A DNA stretch of 43,811 bases from Rhodanobacter sp. 67-28 (GCA_001898415.1 MKTU01000046.1:1-43811); one strand, 5' to 3'; shown: positions 26,164 through 35,575, counted from the first letter of the stretch. Numbers and translations are program-made. The notes: generated from the letters alone by a model not told the origin.

Positions 26164-26229
26164 AACCCGAAAACCCGGGTCGAAAACCCGAAACCTCAGG
26201 GTCAAACCCCAGGGTCAGAGTGCACTTTC
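26164..26229. repeat. Short direct repeats and right boundary motif
   Basis: CGAAAACCCG occurs twice (26169-26178 and 26181-26190) and CAGGGTCA twice (26197-26204 and 26210-26217). The stretch ends with GGGTCAGAGTGCACTTTC (26212-26229). Together they mark the right end of the lower-GC segment before the prfC promoter. Confidence 0.5.
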
Positions 26230-26298
26230 TGGCTGCCCGCTTTCGGCAGTAAACAGGCACCGAAGCAGCCACTACAAGGCCCCACGCCTGATCCACGC

Positions 26299-26304
26299 TA
26301 CAAT
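26299..26304 (+). promoter_or_regulatory. Probable -10 box of prfC
   Basis: TACAAT, 32 bases before the prfC ATG. No clear -35 box is seen. Confidence 0.4.
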
Positions 26305-26336
26305 TACCGGTTCGCGCTCTCGCCGACCCGCACCCC

Positions 26337-27938
26337 ATGCCCACCCATCTCCAAGAAACCCGCCGCCGCCGCACCTTCGCCATCGTCAGCCATCCTGACG
26401 CGGGCAAGACCACGCTGACCGAGAAACTTCTGCTGTTCGGTGGCGCGATCCAGATGGCCGGCTCGGTGAAGAGTCGCAAGACGTCGCGCAGCGCCACCTC
26501 GGACTGGATGGCGCTGGAGAAGGAGCGCGGGATTTCGGTGACCTCGTCGGTGATGCAGTTCCCGTACGACGGCAAGATCGTCAACCTGCTCGACACACCG
26601 GGACACGCGGATTTCTCCGAGGACACCTACCGCGTGCTGACCGCGGTGGATTCGGCGCTGATGGTGATCGACTGCGCCAAGGGCGTGGAGGAGCGCACGA
26701 TCAAGCTGATGGAAGTCTGCCGGCTGCGCGACACGCCGATCATGACCTTCATCAACAAGCTCGACCGCGAAGGCCGCTCGCCGATCGAACTGCTGGACGA
26801 GGTGGAGTCGGTGCTGGGCATCGCCTGCGCGCCGCTGACCTGGCCGATCGGCATGGGCAAGCGGCTGAAGGGCGTGTACCACCTGGCGCTGGACGAGGTG
26901 CACATCTTCGAGGCGGGCAAGAACTTCACGCGGCAGGACTCGACCATCTTCAAGGGCCTGGATGCACCGGGGCTGGAAGAGAAGATCGGTGCGGAGGCGA
27001 TGCGCGAGCTGCGCGAGGAACTGGAGCTGGTGCAGGGCGCCGCGCCCTCCTTCGATATCGACGAGTACCTGGCCGGCCGGCAGACGCCGGTGTTCTTCGG
27101 CTCGGCGGTGAACAATTTCGGCGTGCAGCTGCTGCTGGACTTCTTCGTCGAGCACGCGCCCAGCCCGCGCCCGCGCGCCACCACCACGCGCGAGATCCAG
27201 CCGGAGGAGGAGAAGCTGTCCGGCTTCGTGTTCAAGATCCAGGCCAACATGGACCCGGCGCACCGCGACCGCGTGGCGTTCATGCGCGTGTGTTCGGGCA
27301 CGTACAACGCCGGCATGAAAATGATCCAGACGCGCACCAGCAAGGAGGTGCGCATCGCCAACGCGCTGACCTTCATGGCCAGCGACCGCGAGATCGTCGA
27401 GACGGCTTACCCGGGCGACGTGATCGGCCTGCACAACCACGGCACCATCACCATCGGCGACACCTTCACCGAGGGCGAGCTGGTCACCTTCACCGGCATC
27501 CCGAACTTCGCGCCCGAGCTGTTCCGCCGCGCGCGGCTGCGCGACCCGCTGAAGATGAAGGCGCTGCAGAAGGGCCTGGCGCAGCTTTCCGAGGAAGGCG
27601 CCACGCAGTTCTTCCGCCCGCTGATGTCGAACGACCTGATCCTCGGCGCGGTCGGCGTGCTGCAGTTCGAGGTCGTGGCGTACCGACTGAAGGACGAATA
27701 CAACGTCGACGCCAGCTTCGAGCCGGTCGGCGTGAGCACCGCGCGCTGGGTGCATTGCGACGACGAGAAGAAGATGGATGAGTTTCGCGAGAAGAACGCG
27801 ATGCACCTGGCCATCGACGGTGCCGGCGAGCTGGTCTACATCGCGCCGACGCGGGTCAACCTGCAGCTGGCGCAGGAGCGCTGGCCGCAGGTGCGCTTCG
27901 CCGCCACCCGCGAGCATGCCGCCTCCGTGGAAGCCTGA
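26337..27938 (+). CDS. prfC: Peptide chain release factor 3
   Basis: A 533-residue translational GTPase that recycles release factors RF1/RF2 after peptide release (E. coli RF3 has 529). The N-terminus [33 protein letters not shown] is diagnostic, with the P-loop at about 19-26. Switch I ends in [13 protein letters not shown]3 is [14 protein letters not shown], and G4 is NKLDRE. Domains II and III follow ([40 protein letters not shown]). All motifs intact. The gene stands alone, with a promoter in the 107-base gap after the lower-GC segment; the next gene, a CPBP protease, follows after 77 bases. Confidence 0.97.
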   Translation: MPTHLQETRRRRTFAIVSHPDAGKTTLTEKLLLFGGAIQMAGSVKSRKTSRSATSDWMALEKERGISVTSSVMQFPYDGKIVNLLDTPGHADFSEDTYRVLTAVDSALMVIDCAKGVEERTIKLMEVCRLRDTPIMTFINKLDREGRSPIELLDEVESVLGIACAPLTWPIGMGKRLKGVYHLALDEVHIFEAGKNFTRQDSTIFKGLDAPGLEEKIGAEAMRELREELELVQGAAPSFDIDEYLAGRQTPVFFGSAVNNFGVQLLLDFFVEHAPSPRPRATTTREIQPEEEKLSGFVFKIQANMDPAHRDRVAFMRVCSGTYNAGMKMIQTRTSKEVRIANALTFMASDREIVETAYPGDVIGLHNHGTITIGDTFTEGELVTFTGIPNFAPELFRRARLRDPLKMKALQKGLAQLSEEGATQFFRPLMSNDLILGAVGVLQFEVVAYRLKDEYNVDASFEPVGVSTARWVHCDDEKKMDEFREKNAMHLAIDGAGELVYIAPTRVNLQLAQERWPQVRFAATREHAASVEA

Positions 27939-28015
27939 GCAAAGCCGGGCACCCGGCCCACTGGCCAGCGCGCCGGCACGCCGCTACCTTGGGCGTTCGC
28001 ACAAGGGGAGGCTGC

Positions 28016-28921
28016 ATGCAACAACAGACGTTGGCGTTTTCCACACCGGCCGCGGCACCTCGGTGGCAGCGTTGGCTGCTGTTTTCCCCGCCGGCGCGGA
28101 TCGCGATCTTCGTGGCCTGGCTGGCGGGTCTCATGGTGGCGGTGCAGTTCGCCTTCTTCGCACTCGGCCTGGACAAGGACACGCCGGTGTTGCAGCGCGA
28201 CCTGGCGCAGTTCGTCCTGCGTGCGCTGGTACCGCTGGCGGCATATCTGATCCTGGTGAGGCTGATCGAACGCCGGCCGCTCGCCGAGCTGGCCCCGCGC
28301 ACGCTGCTGCCGCAAGGCCTGCTTGGCGTGCTGATCGGGCTGGTCCTGTTCAGCACCGTGGTGGCGGCCTTGTGGCTGGCCGGCAGCTACCACGTGGAGG
28401 CCATCCGCGCTGACGCGCCCTGGCTGGGTGCGCTGCTGGTCGTGGGGCTGGGCGCCGGTATCGGCGAGGAGATCATGTTCCGCGGCGTGCTGTTTCGCAT
28501 CGTCGAGGAAGGCCTGGGAACGTGGTTGGCCCTGGCCATCTCGGCCCTGTTGTTCGGCGCGGTGCACATCGCCAACCCCGGCGCCACGCTGTGGAGCTCG
28601 GCGGCAATCGCGATCGAGGCGGGCCTGCTGTTCGGCCTGCTCTACCACGTGACGCGCTCGCTGCCGGTGTGCATGGGCGTGCACGCGGCGTGGAACTTCG
28701 CCCAGGGCACGATCTATGGCATCCCGGTGTCGGGCTCGCAGGCGGAAGGCTGGCTGGTTTCCAGCCGCCACGGTCCGGACTGGCTCAGCGGCGGCGTGTT
28801 CGGCGCCGAGGCGTCGGTGGTGGCGCTGAGCCTGTGCACGCTGTGTTCGCTGGGCCTGCTCGCCGTCGCCCTGCGCCGCGGCAGCATCGTGCCGCCGTGC
28901 TGGCGGCGCCGGAGCCCGTGA
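28016..28921 (+). CDS. CPBP family intramembrane metalloprotease
   Basis: A 301-residue multi-pass membrane protein with about eight hydrophobic segments. The three CPBP (Abi/CAAX protease) motifs are in order: GIGEEIMFRGVLF (the EExxxR motif), LFGAVHIANP (second motif histidine) and CMGVHAAWNFAQG (HxxxN-type third motif). Bacterial members are related to Rce1 prenyl-protein proteases and in some cases to bacteriocin immunity; substrate unknown here. GGGGAGG lies about six bases before the ATG at 28016, so the upstream in-frame ATG (27989) is not used. It converges with the DUF4442 gene, with only three bases between stops. Confidence 0.88.
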   Translation: MQQQTLAFSTPAAAPRWQRWLLFSPPARIAIFVAWLAGLMVAVQFAFFALGLDKDTPVLQRDLAQFVLRALVPLAAYLILVRLIERRPLAELAPRTLLPQGLLGVLIGLVLFSTVVAALWLAGSYHVEAIRADAPWLGALLVVGLGAGIGEEIMFRGVLFRIVEEGLGTWLALAISALLFGAVHIANPGATLWSSAAIAIEAGLLFGLLYHVTRSLPVCMGVHAAWNFAQGTIYGIPVSGSQAEGWLVSSRHGPDWLSGGVFGAEASVVALSLCTLCSLGLLAVALRRGSIVPPCWRRRSP

Positions 28922-28924
28922 GGT

Positions 28925-29398
28925 TCAGCCGCGCTTGCGCGGGGACAACCACATCAGCACGCGTGCGCGGAACACCGTGTCGCCCGCGCCATCGACCACC
29001 TCTACCCTGACCGGCCATTCCCCGCTCGCACCCGCCAGCGGCGCGGCCGCCTCCGGGGTCGCCGTGCCGTGCATCGAGCCGACCGCCTTCTTCAGGTACT
29101 CGACGCTCATGCCCTTGGGTATCCAGCGCATGTCCGCCGGCACGGTCGCCTCGGCCATCATGCCGGCAGCGAGCTCGGCCAGGTTGCACAGCGCGATCGC
29201 GTGCACCGTGCCGATGTGGTTGTGCACGCGCCGGCGATCGCGGATGCGTACCTCGCAGCGGCCCGGCTGCAATGTCACAAAGCGCGGCGCGATGGTGGTG
29301 AAATACGGCGCCTTCAGGCAGATCAGCCGCGAGAAGAGCCAGTGGCCCGCGGGCCAGCGCGTGATGCGCCGATACAGCGACAGCACCGAGGCGCTCAC
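28925..29398 (-). CDS. DUF4442 hotdog-fold thioesterase-like protein
   Basis: A 157-residue protein of the DUF4442 family, a hotdog fold related to acyl-CoA thioesterases. The typical hotdog helix is HNHIGTVHAIALCNLAELAAGMM, followed by the strand region ADMRWIPKGMSVEYLKKAVG. It begins with GTG at 29398, preceded by a strong GGAGGG about seven bases upstream. It lies 35 bases after fadE on the same strand and forms the last gene of the hydrolase-fadE-DUF4442 unit, which suggests release of acyl groups from CoA during fatty-acid breakdown. Catalytic residues cannot be assigned with certainty. Confidence 0.8.
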   Translation of the reverse strand: MSASVLSLYRRITRWPAGHWLFSRLICLKAPYFTTIAPRFVTLQPGRCEVRIRDRRRVHNHIGTVHAIALCNLAELAAGMMAEATVPADMRWIPKGMSVEYLKKAVGSMHGTATPEAAAPLAGASGEWPVRVEVVDGAGDTVFRARVLMWLSPRKRG

Positions 29399-29433
29399 CG
29401 GTCACCCTCCAAAATGGAACCGGTCCGCACGGC

Positions 29434-31884
29434 TCACCCGGCGTCCGCGCGCGTCTTGAACGCACGCATCTCGTCGGTATCGAAATCGTCGACCGAGATG
29501 AACTCGAACACGCCCTCGCGCACGCGCCTGAGCAGCTCCGCCTCCGCTTCGGAAATCACCCCGGCCTGCTGTGCTTCGACGAGCTGGTCAAGATAGTCGT
29601 GCGAGCTGAACTGACCGGACTTGAGCGCCTTGCCGAACTTGCGGTCGACCGGCTCGGCGGCGATCACGTCCGGCAGCAGCGCCTTCATGCGGCCGATCGT
29701 GTTGTTCGGCGTGGGCGTGGTGTAGACCCAGTCGGTGAGGCGGTCGAGCGCCTCGTTCGGCGCGGTGAGCAGCGCGGCGACGCGGCGGCCCAGACGATCG
29801 GACGGCGGCACCTCGCGGCGGCCCAGCGGGAACACCAGGACGCGCAGCAGCCACGCCACCGGGCGCACCGGGAAATTGCGGATCGCGCCGTCCAGCGCAT
29901 TCTGGATCAGCCACATGCACTCGTGGAAACCCCAGGCCAGGAACGGGCGGTCGGCTTCCGGCCGGCCGTTGTCCTCGTACTGCTTGAGCATGGCGCTGGC
30001 GATGTACAGGTAGCTCAGCACGTCGCCCAGGCGGGCCGACAGCTTCTCCTTGAACTTCAGCTTGCCGCCGAGCACGCCCATGAACACGTCGGCGCACAGC
30101 GCCAGCGCGGCGGAGTAGCGATCGAGCTTGCGATAGTAGCGGCGGGTGTAGGCATCGCCGGCGGCCTCGCCGATGCGCGCGCCGGAGAGGCCCATCGCGA
30201 AGCTGCGCACCGCGTTGGAGATGCCGAAGCCGAGGTGGCCGAACAGCAGCCGGTCGAACGTCTTCAGCTGCTCGCCGCGGTCGGCGATCGACAGCGCCTG
30301 CATTTCCTTCAGCACGTACGGATGGCAGCGGATCGCGCCCTGGCCGAAGATCATCAGGCTGCGCGTCATGATGTTGGCGCCTTCCACCGTGATCGCGATC
30401 GGCACCGCCGACCAGCCGCGGCCGGCGTAGTTCTTCGGCCCGAGCTGCACCGCCTTGCCGCCGTGCACGTCCATCGTGTCGGCCGCCACCTGGCGCGCCC
30501 ACTCGGTGGCGTGGTACTTGGCAATCGCCGAGGTGACCGCCGGCTTCTCGCCGCGATCGACCGCCGCCGCCGTGGCGCGCGACAGCGCGGCGGTGGCGTA
30601 AGCCAGGCCGCCGATGCGCGCCAGTGCCTCCTCGACACCCTCGAAGCGCGCCACCGCCAGGCCGAACTGCTTGCGCATGCGCGCGTAGGTGCCGGTGGCC
30701 AGCGCCGAGGCGCGCATGCCGCCGGTGGCGTTGGACGGCAGCGAGATCGCGCGGCCCACCGACAGCACCTCGACCAGCATGCGCCAGCCGTGGCCGGCCA
30801 TCTTCGGTCCGCCGATCAGCACCGACAGCGGCGCGAACACGTCCTTGCCGTGCACCGGGCCGTTCTGGAACGGGATGTTCAGCGGGAAATGGCGGCGGCC
30901 GATCTGCAGCCCCGGCGTCGATCGCGGCAGCAGCGCCAGGCTGATGCCCAGATCCTCTTCTTCACCCAGCAGGTGCTCGGGGTCGTACATGCGGAACGCA
31001 AGGCCGACCACCGTGGCGATCGGCGCCAGCGTGATGTAGCGCTTGTCGAAGGTGAGCTTGAGTCCCAGCGTTTCCACGCCGTCGACCATCTGCTTGCAGA
31101 CGATGCCCACGTCGGGAATCGAGGTGGCATCCGAGCCCGCATACGGCCCGGTCAGCGCGAAACAGGGGATTTCCTCGCCGACGGCGAGGCGCGGCAGGTA
31201 GTGGTTTTTCTGCTCGTCGGTGCCGTAGTGCAGCAGCAGCTCGGCCGGGCCCAGCGAGTTCGGCACCGCCACGGTCGAAGACACCGTGGCCGACATCGTG
31301 GACAGCTTCTGCAGCACCGCCGAGTGCGCCAGCGCGGAGAACTGCAGGCCGCCGTACTGCTTGGGGATGATCATGCCGAAGAACTTGTTCTTCTTGATGA
31401 ACTCCCACACGTTCGGCGGCAGGTCGGCCAGTTCGTGCGTGATCTGCCAGTCGTCGATCATCGCGCACAGCTCTTCCACCGGGCCGTCCATGAAGGCCTG
31501 CTCCTCCACGGAGAGCTCGGGCCTGGGCTGCTTCAGCAGTTCATGCCAGTCCGGCTTGCCGGAGAACAGCTCGCCCTCGAAACCCACGGTGCCGGCTTCC
31601 AGCGCGGTCTGTTCCGTTTCGGAAAGCTTCGGCGTGACTTTCGCGAACATTTTCAGCAGCGGCGCGCTGATCTGCTTGCGGCGGAAGTCCACCATCAGCA
31701 GCGGCAGCGCGATCGCCAGCTCGATGAGGAGCAGGATCACCATCGTGGCCGGCGCGCGCACCAGCAGACCCACCACGAGAGTGGCGACGACGGTGACGAT
31801 GGCCCAGGTACGCAGGCTGGTGCGGTGATAGGCGCAGACGCCGGAGGCAATCAACGCCGCCAGCAAGGTAAGCAACACGGACAT
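29434..31884 (-). CDS. fadE: Acyl-CoA dehydrogenase FadE
   Basis: First enzyme of aerobic beta-oxidation, oxidising acyl-CoA to 2-enoyl-CoA with FAD. The 816-residue length equals that of the large FadE type (814 in E. coli). Residues 1-70 form two membrane segments. The dehydrogenase core includes FFGMIIPKQYGGLQFSALAHS, CFALTGPYAGSDATSIPD and the helical C-domain (VDRGEKPAVTSAIAKYHATEWAR and MDVHGGKAVQLGP). The C-terminal about 280 residues match the DUF1974 extension of this subfamily. A GAGAGG Shine-Dalgarno precedes the ATG at 31884. It follows the alpha/beta hydrolase gene by 17 bases, so both are likely one operon under the TetR regulator. Confidence 0.96.
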   Translation of the reverse strand: MSVLLTLLAALIASGVCAYHRTSLRTWAIVTVVATLVVGLLVRAPATMVILLLIELAIALPLLMVDFRRKQISAPLLKMFAKVTPKLSETEQTALEAGTVGFEGELFSGKPDWHELLKQPRPELSVEEQAFMDGPVEELCAMIDDWQITHELADLPPNVWEFIKKNKFFGMIIPKQYGGLQFSALAHSAVLQKLSTMSATVSSTVAVPNSLGPAELLLHYGTDEQKNHYLPRLAVGEEIPCFALTGPYAGSDATSIPDVGIVCKQMVDGVETLGLKLTFDKRYITLAPIATVVGLAFRMYDPEHLLGEEEDLGISLALLPRSTPGLQIGRRHFPLNIPFQNGPVHGKDVFAPLSVLIGGPKMAGHGWRMLVEVLSVGRAISLPSNATGGMRASALATGTYARMRKQFGLAVARFEGVEEALARIGGLAYATAALSRATAAAVDRGEKPAVTSAIAKYHATEWARQVAADTMDVHGGKAVQLGPKNYAGRGWSAVPIAITVEGANIMTRSLMIFGQGAIRCHPYVLKEMQALSIADRGEQLKTFDRLLFGHLGFGISNAVRSFAMGLSGARIGEAAGDAYTRRYYRKLDRYSAALALCADVFMGVLGGKLKFKEKLSARLGDVLSYLYIASAMLKQYEDNGRPEADRPFLAWGFHECMWLIQNALDGAIRNFPVRPVAWLLRVLVFPLGRREVPPSDRLGRRVAALLTAPNEALDRLTDWVYTTPTPNNTIGRMKALLPDVIAAEPVDRKFGKALKSGQFSSHDYLDQLVEAQQAGVISEAEAELLRRVREGVFEFISVDDFDTDEMRAFKTRADAG

Positions 31885-31901
31885 CTCGACACCTCTCAGG
31901 G

Positions 31902-32801
31902 TCAGGGGGCGGCGCCGGCGGTACGCGGCGTCACGGGGATTTCAAGGTGGTGCACGTAGTGGATCACTTCATTGGCAAAGGCGTCATTGGCGTCGCCGGC
32001 CACCATGTGCGTGGCGTGCGCCAGCTCGACATGGCGCGCCTGCGGCACCAGTTGCAGGAACTCGTCCACGGTGCCGCGCGAGACGACGTCGCTGCGGCCG
32101 CCGGACAGCAGCAGCACCGGCACGTCGATGTTCGCCGCCGCGGCCAGCAGGCGCGGCTGGTAGCGCTCGCTCTCCTGCACCAGGTCGCCGGCCAGCAACG
32201 CCGGGTCCCAATGCCAGCGCAGCCGGCCGTCGGCACCCTCGCGCAGCAGCGGCCGCAATTGCTCGGCGCTCTTGCGCTCGCGCCGCTGCGGCAGGTAGGC
32301 GGCTACCTGCTCGGCCGCGTCGGCATAGTTGGCGAAGCCGTCCGGGTGTGCCTGCATGAAGGCCAGGATGCGTTGCACGCCTGCGGTTTCCCAGCGCGGC
32401 GTGATGTCGACCAGCACCAGCGCACGGAACGGTGAGGGTCGCCGTTCGCCGGCCAGCACGATGCCGAGCAGGCCACCCATCGAGGCGCCCACCAGGATCG
32501 GTGGCTGCGGCTGCGCGGCGGCCAGGCGCAACAGGTCGTCGGCGAACTGGTCCATGTGATAGCCGGTCGCGGCGTCCACGCGATCGCTCTCGCCATGACC
32601 GCGGGCGTCGAACGTGACGCAGCGGCAACCCGTCCGGGCGAGCGCCGCGGCGGCGGCGTTCCACGCCCCGCGGGTCTGGCCGAAGCCGTGCGCGAACAGC
32701 AGGCCCGGCGTCCCCTGCGGGTTCCAGGTTTCCACCGCCAGGCGCAGGTCGCCTGCAGCGACGCGTTCGACGGTATGGGGCATCGGGATCGGATTGACCA
32801 T
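31902..32801 (-). CDS. Alpha/beta fold hydrolase
   Basis: A 299-residue serine hydrolase. The oxyanion region is LLFAHGFGQTRGAWN, the nucleophile elbow VGASMGGL (serine at about 123), the acidic residue probably in LSGGRSDVVSRG, and the histidine in ELAHATHMVAGD. The first strand region ARGHGESDR is typical of the esterase/haloperoxidase subgroup. Substrate unknown; position ahead of fadE suggests release of fatty acids from esters or thioesters. The ATG at 32801 is seven bases after a -10-like CATACT with no Shine-Dalgarno, so the mRNA is probably leaderless. The start codon is inside a palindrome that may bind the divergent TetR protein. Confidence 0.88.
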   Translation of the reverse strand: MVNPIPMPHTVERVAAGDLRLAVETWNPQGTPGLLFAHGFGQTRGAWNAAAAALARTGCRCVTFDARGHGESDRVDAATGYHMDQFADDLLRLAAAQPQPPILVGASMGGLLGIVLAGERRPSPFRALVLVDITPRWETAGVQRILAFMQAHPDGFANYADAAEQVAAYLPQRRERKSAEQLRPLLREGADGRLRWHWDPALLAGDLVQESERYQPRLLAAAANIDVPVLLLSGGRSDVVSRGTVDEFLQLVPQARHVELAHATHMVAGDANDAFANEVIHYVHHLEIPVTPRTAGAAP

Positions 32802-32815
32802 ACGGTAGAGTATGG
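32798..32815. promoter_or_regulatory. Palindrome CCATAC-N6-GTATGG over the hydrolase promoter
   Basis: A perfect inverted repeat with 6-bp arms (32798-32803 and 32810-32815) covers the -10 box (32814 to 32809 on the minus strand) and the ATG of the hydrolase gene. A further half-site CCATAC at 32905-32910 overlaps the TetR gene's own -10 region, and GTATGG recurs at 32773-32778. This is a good candidate operator for the TetR protein. Confidence 0.55.
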
Positions 32816-32902
32816 ATTGCCTGTGCGATGGCCGTCAACCGCTCGCCGGGCCGCGGCGCACGCCGATCGACGCCGCCCCATTACAAATGCCCGGGCTGTC
32901 GC

Positions 32903-32908
32903 TACCAT
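32903..32908 (+). promoter_or_regulatory. -10 box of the TetR gene (leaderless)
   Basis: TACCAT lies six bases before the ATG at 32915, with no Shine-Dalgarno between, implying a transcript starting at or next to the start codon. It overlaps the CCATAC half-site, consistent with autoregulation. Confidence 0.45.
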
Positions 32909-32914
32909 ACGGAC

Positions 32915-33493
32915 ATGAATGTCAGCAGCAAGCCGGAACGCACGCGCCTGTCGGCCGAAGATTGGGAACTGGCCGCCCTGCAGATGATCGCCGACCAGGG
33001 CGTCGGAGCTTTGGCAGTGGAAGCCCTCGCGCGCCAGCTCGGGGTGACCAAGGGCAGCTTCTACTGGCATTTCCGTACCCGCGAAGCGCTGCTCAATGCG
33101 GCCATGGAACGCTGGGAACAGTACGGCGAACGCGAGATCATCGGCCAGATCGAGCAGATCGCCGACCCGCGCCAGCGCCTGCCCGAGCTGTTCCGCCGGG
33201 TCGCGCACGAATTGCAGCCGCATCGCGTCTATGCCGCGCTGCTCAAGGCACTGGACCATCCGCAGGTGGTGCCGGTGATGGCCCGCGTCTCGCAGCGACG
33301 CATGGAGTTCCTCACCACCGTGTATCGCGAGGCCGGCCTGCCGCCGGCGCAGGCACTGAACCGCGCGCGGCTGACCTATGCCGCCTACGTCGGCTTCCTG
33401 CAACTGAACTTCACCCTGGGCCTGCCGCGCCTGAGTCACGAGGAGTTCGACGCCTACGTCGAACACATGATCGCCACGCTCACCCCGGTGTAG
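32915..33493 (+). CDS. TetR family transcriptional regulator
   Basis: A 192-residue regulator. The N-terminal helix-turn-helix is clear: AALQMIADQGVGALAVEALARQLGVTKGSFYWHFRTREALLNAA, the TetR signature (about residues 17-60). The C-terminal ligand domain is helical and unremarkable. It is divergent from the hydrolase-fadE-DUF4442 operon and probably represses it in response to an acyl-CoA or fatty acid, as TetR-type Fad/Psr regulators do in other proteobacteria; the ligand is an inference. ATG 32915 follows a -10 box by six bases; the in-frame ATG at 32828 would lie upstream of the promoter and is rejected. Confidence 0.9.
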   Translation: MNVSSKPERTRLSAEDWELAALQMIADQGVGALAVEALARQLGVTKGSFYWHFRTREALLNAAMERWEQYGEREIIGQIEQIADPRQRLPELFRRVAHELQPHRVYAALLKALDHPQVVPVMARVSQRRMEFLTTVYREAGLPPAQALNRARLTYAAYVGFLQLNFTLGLPRLSHEEFDAYVEHMIATLTPV

Positions 33494-33548
33494 CCCTGCG
33501 CAAACGGCCACGCGGCGCCCTCCGGCGCTGCCGTTGCTGCGCCCATCC

Positions 33549-33577
33549 TTGCAATACCAGTGCACGCAAACTACCGT
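33549..33577 (+). promoter_or_regulatory. Promoter of pckG
   Basis: TTGCAA (33549-33554), 17-base spacer, TACCGT (33572-33577), 35 bases ahead of the start codon. Both boxes are partial matches, and spacing is ideal. Confidence 0.45.
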
Positions 33578-33612
33578 GCCGCTTCCGTTTTTCAACAAGC
33601 CTTTCGAGGGAC

Positions 33613-35400
33613 ATGATGACCAGCAAGCTGGAAGCGCTTACCCTATGGGTCGACCAGGTGGCGGCACTGACCCGCCCGGCGCGGATTCACTGGTGTGACG
33701 GGTCGCAGGACGAATATCAGTCGCTGGTGCAGCAGATGCTGGCCGACGGCACCCTGATCGAACTGAACCAGACCACCCATCCGGGGTGCTACCTGCACCG
33801 CTCCGATCCGAAGGACGTGGCCCGCGTCGAGCAGCTGACCCTGGTCTGCCACCCCAAGCGCGAGGACGCCGGCCCGAACAACCACTGGATGGACCCGGCC
33901 GAGGCGCACGCCAAGATCGACGCGCTGTTCGACGGCTGCATGGAAGGCCGCACGATGTACGTGATCCCGTATTGCATGGGCCCGATCGACTCGCCGCTGT
34001 CGCGTTGCGGGGTGGAGATCACCGACAGCCCGTACGTGGTCGCCAACATGAAGATCATGACCCGCATGGGCGCCGCCGCGCAGGCGCGGATCGAGCGCGA
34101 AGGTACGTTCGTGAAGGGGCTGCATTCGGTCGGTGAGCTCGATCCCGAGCGTCGCTGGATCATGCACTTCCCCGCCGAACTCTCGATCAAGTCCTACGGC
34201 TCCGGCTACGGCGGCAACGCGCTGCTGGGCAAGAAGTGCCACGCGCTGCGCATCGCCAGCAACCAGGCGCGCACGGAAGGCTGGCTGGCCGAACACATGC
34301 TGATCGTCGGCATCGAGAACCCGCGCGGCGAGACGCACTACGTCGCCGCCGCGTTCCCCTCCGCCTGCGGCAAGACCAACCTGTCGATGCTGATTCCGCC
34401 GGAAGGCTACCGGCGAGACGGCTGGAAGGTGTGGACGGTGGGCGACGACATCTGCTGGATGCACCCCGGCGCGGACGGGCGGCTGTACGCGATCAACCCG
34501 GAAGCCGGCTTCTTCGGCGTGGCGCCGGGCACCAGCGACGCCACCAACCACAATGCCATGCAGAGCATCTCGCACGACACCATCTTCACCAATGTCGCCG
34601 TCACCGCCGACAACCAGCCGTGGTGGGAAGGCCTGCCCGGCACCCCGGTCACCGACTGGCAGGGACGTCCGTACGACCCGGCCAACGGCCCGGCCGCGCA
34701 CCCGAACTCGCGCTTCACGGTCAGCGCGAAGCAGTGCCCGACCTGGTCGGAGCAGGCCGAGGCGCCTCAAGGCGTGCCGATCAGCGCGATCGTGTTCGGC
34801 GGCCGCCGCCCTTCGCTGCTGCCGCTGGTGATGGAGGCGCGCGACTGGAGCCACGGCGTGCTGATGGGCGCCGCGATGGGCTCGGAAACCACCGCTGCCG
34901 CCACCGGCGCGGTCGGCGTGCTGCGTCGCGACTCGATGGCGATGAAGCCGTTCTGCGGCTATCACTACGGCGACTACTTCGCGCACTGGCTGTCGTTCGA
35001 CCGGCCCGGCGCGAAGCTGCCGAAGGTGTTCCATGTCAACTGGTTCCGCAAGGGCGCCGACGGCAAGTTCCTGTGGCCGGGCTTCGGCGAGAACCTGCGC
35101 GTGCTGGAGTGGATGATCGACCGCGCCGAAGGCCATGTCCAAGGCGTCGAGACCCCGATCGGCATCGTGCCGGCGGCCGGCGAACTGAAGCTGGAAGGAC
35201 TGGCGCTGGAGCCTGCGCGACTGGACGAATTGCTCGCGGTCGACGTAGCCGGATGGCAGGCGGAGCTGGAAGCCATCGACACCTACCTGCAAACCTTCGC
35301 GCCGCGCCTGCCGGAGCGGTTGCGCCGCGAGCAGCAACGCGTGGCGCAGGCGCTGCAGGCCGATACCGCCAAGCCGGCGCGGCGGGCCGCCGTGTCCTGA
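33613..35400 (+). CDS. pckG: Phosphoenolpyruvate carboxykinase (GTP)
   Basis: Converts oxaloacetate and GTP to PEP, CO2 and GDP, the entry to gluconeogenesis. The 595-residue protein has the GTP-type PEPCK kinase loop FPSACGKTN (about 249-256) with the reactive cysteine (C252) characteristic of GTP enzymes, plus GSGYGGNALLGKKCHALRIAS, VGDDICWMHPG and FGGRRPSLLPLVMEARDW. The gene is in the same direction as the TetR gene but has its own promoter. GAGGG at 33606-33610 fits the ATG at 33616 slightly better than the ATG at 33613; the two differ by one residue. The open frame to 32812 runs through the TetR gene and is rejected. Confidence 0.97.
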   Translation: MMTSKLEALTLWVDQVAALTRPARIHWCDGSQDEYQSLVQQMLADGTLIELNQTTHPGCYLHRSDPKDVARVEQLTLVCHPKREDAGPNNHWMDPAEAHAKIDALFDGCMEGRTMYVIPYCMGPIDSPLSRCGVEITDSPYVVANMKIMTRMGAAAQARIEREGTFVKGLHSVGELDPERRWIMHFPAELSIKSYGSGYGGNALLGKKCHALRIASNQARTEGWLAEHMLIVGIENPRGETHYVAAAFPSACGKTNLSMLIPPEGYRRDGWKVWTVGDDICWMHPGADGRLYAINPEAGFFGVAPGTSDATNHNAMQSISHDTIFTNVAVTADNQPWWEGLPGTPVTDWQGRPYDPANGPAAHPNSRFTVSAKQCPTWSEQAEAPQGVPISAIVFGGRRPSLLPLVMEARDWSHGVLMGAAMGSETTAAATGAVGVLRRDSMAMKPFCGYHYGDYFAHWLSFDRPGAKLPKVFHVNWFRKGADGKFLWPGFGENLRVLEWMIDRAEGHVQGVETPIGIVPAAGELKLEGLALEPARLDELLAVDVAGWQAELEAIDTYLQTFAPRLPERLRREQQRVAQALQADTAKPARRAAVS

Positions 35401-35406
35401 TGCACG

Positions 35407-35463
35407 CGCGAGTCCGGGCACGTACCGGACTCGCGACCGGGAAAACCACGCTCGTGGTTTTCC
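35407..35463 (+). terminator. Double hairpin terminator after pckG
   Basis: Two perfect hairpins in series: an 11-bp stem with CGAGTCCGG/CCGGACTCG core (35407-35417 and 35425-35435, seven-base loop), then GGAAAACCAC/GTGGTTTTCC (35440-35449 and 35454-35463, four-base loop). The second contains the A and T tracts expected of a bidirectional intrinsic terminator. Confidence 0.75.
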
Positions 35464-35575
35464 TCGCCGCTCCCGAAGGGCGGGCCCGCGCGGCCCGTCC
35501 GCTTCAAACCCTTTCGCACCCCGCGGCATCCAAGCTGGCAAGATGATCGCCGCCTGCCCTGCCTCCGGAAGCCTG

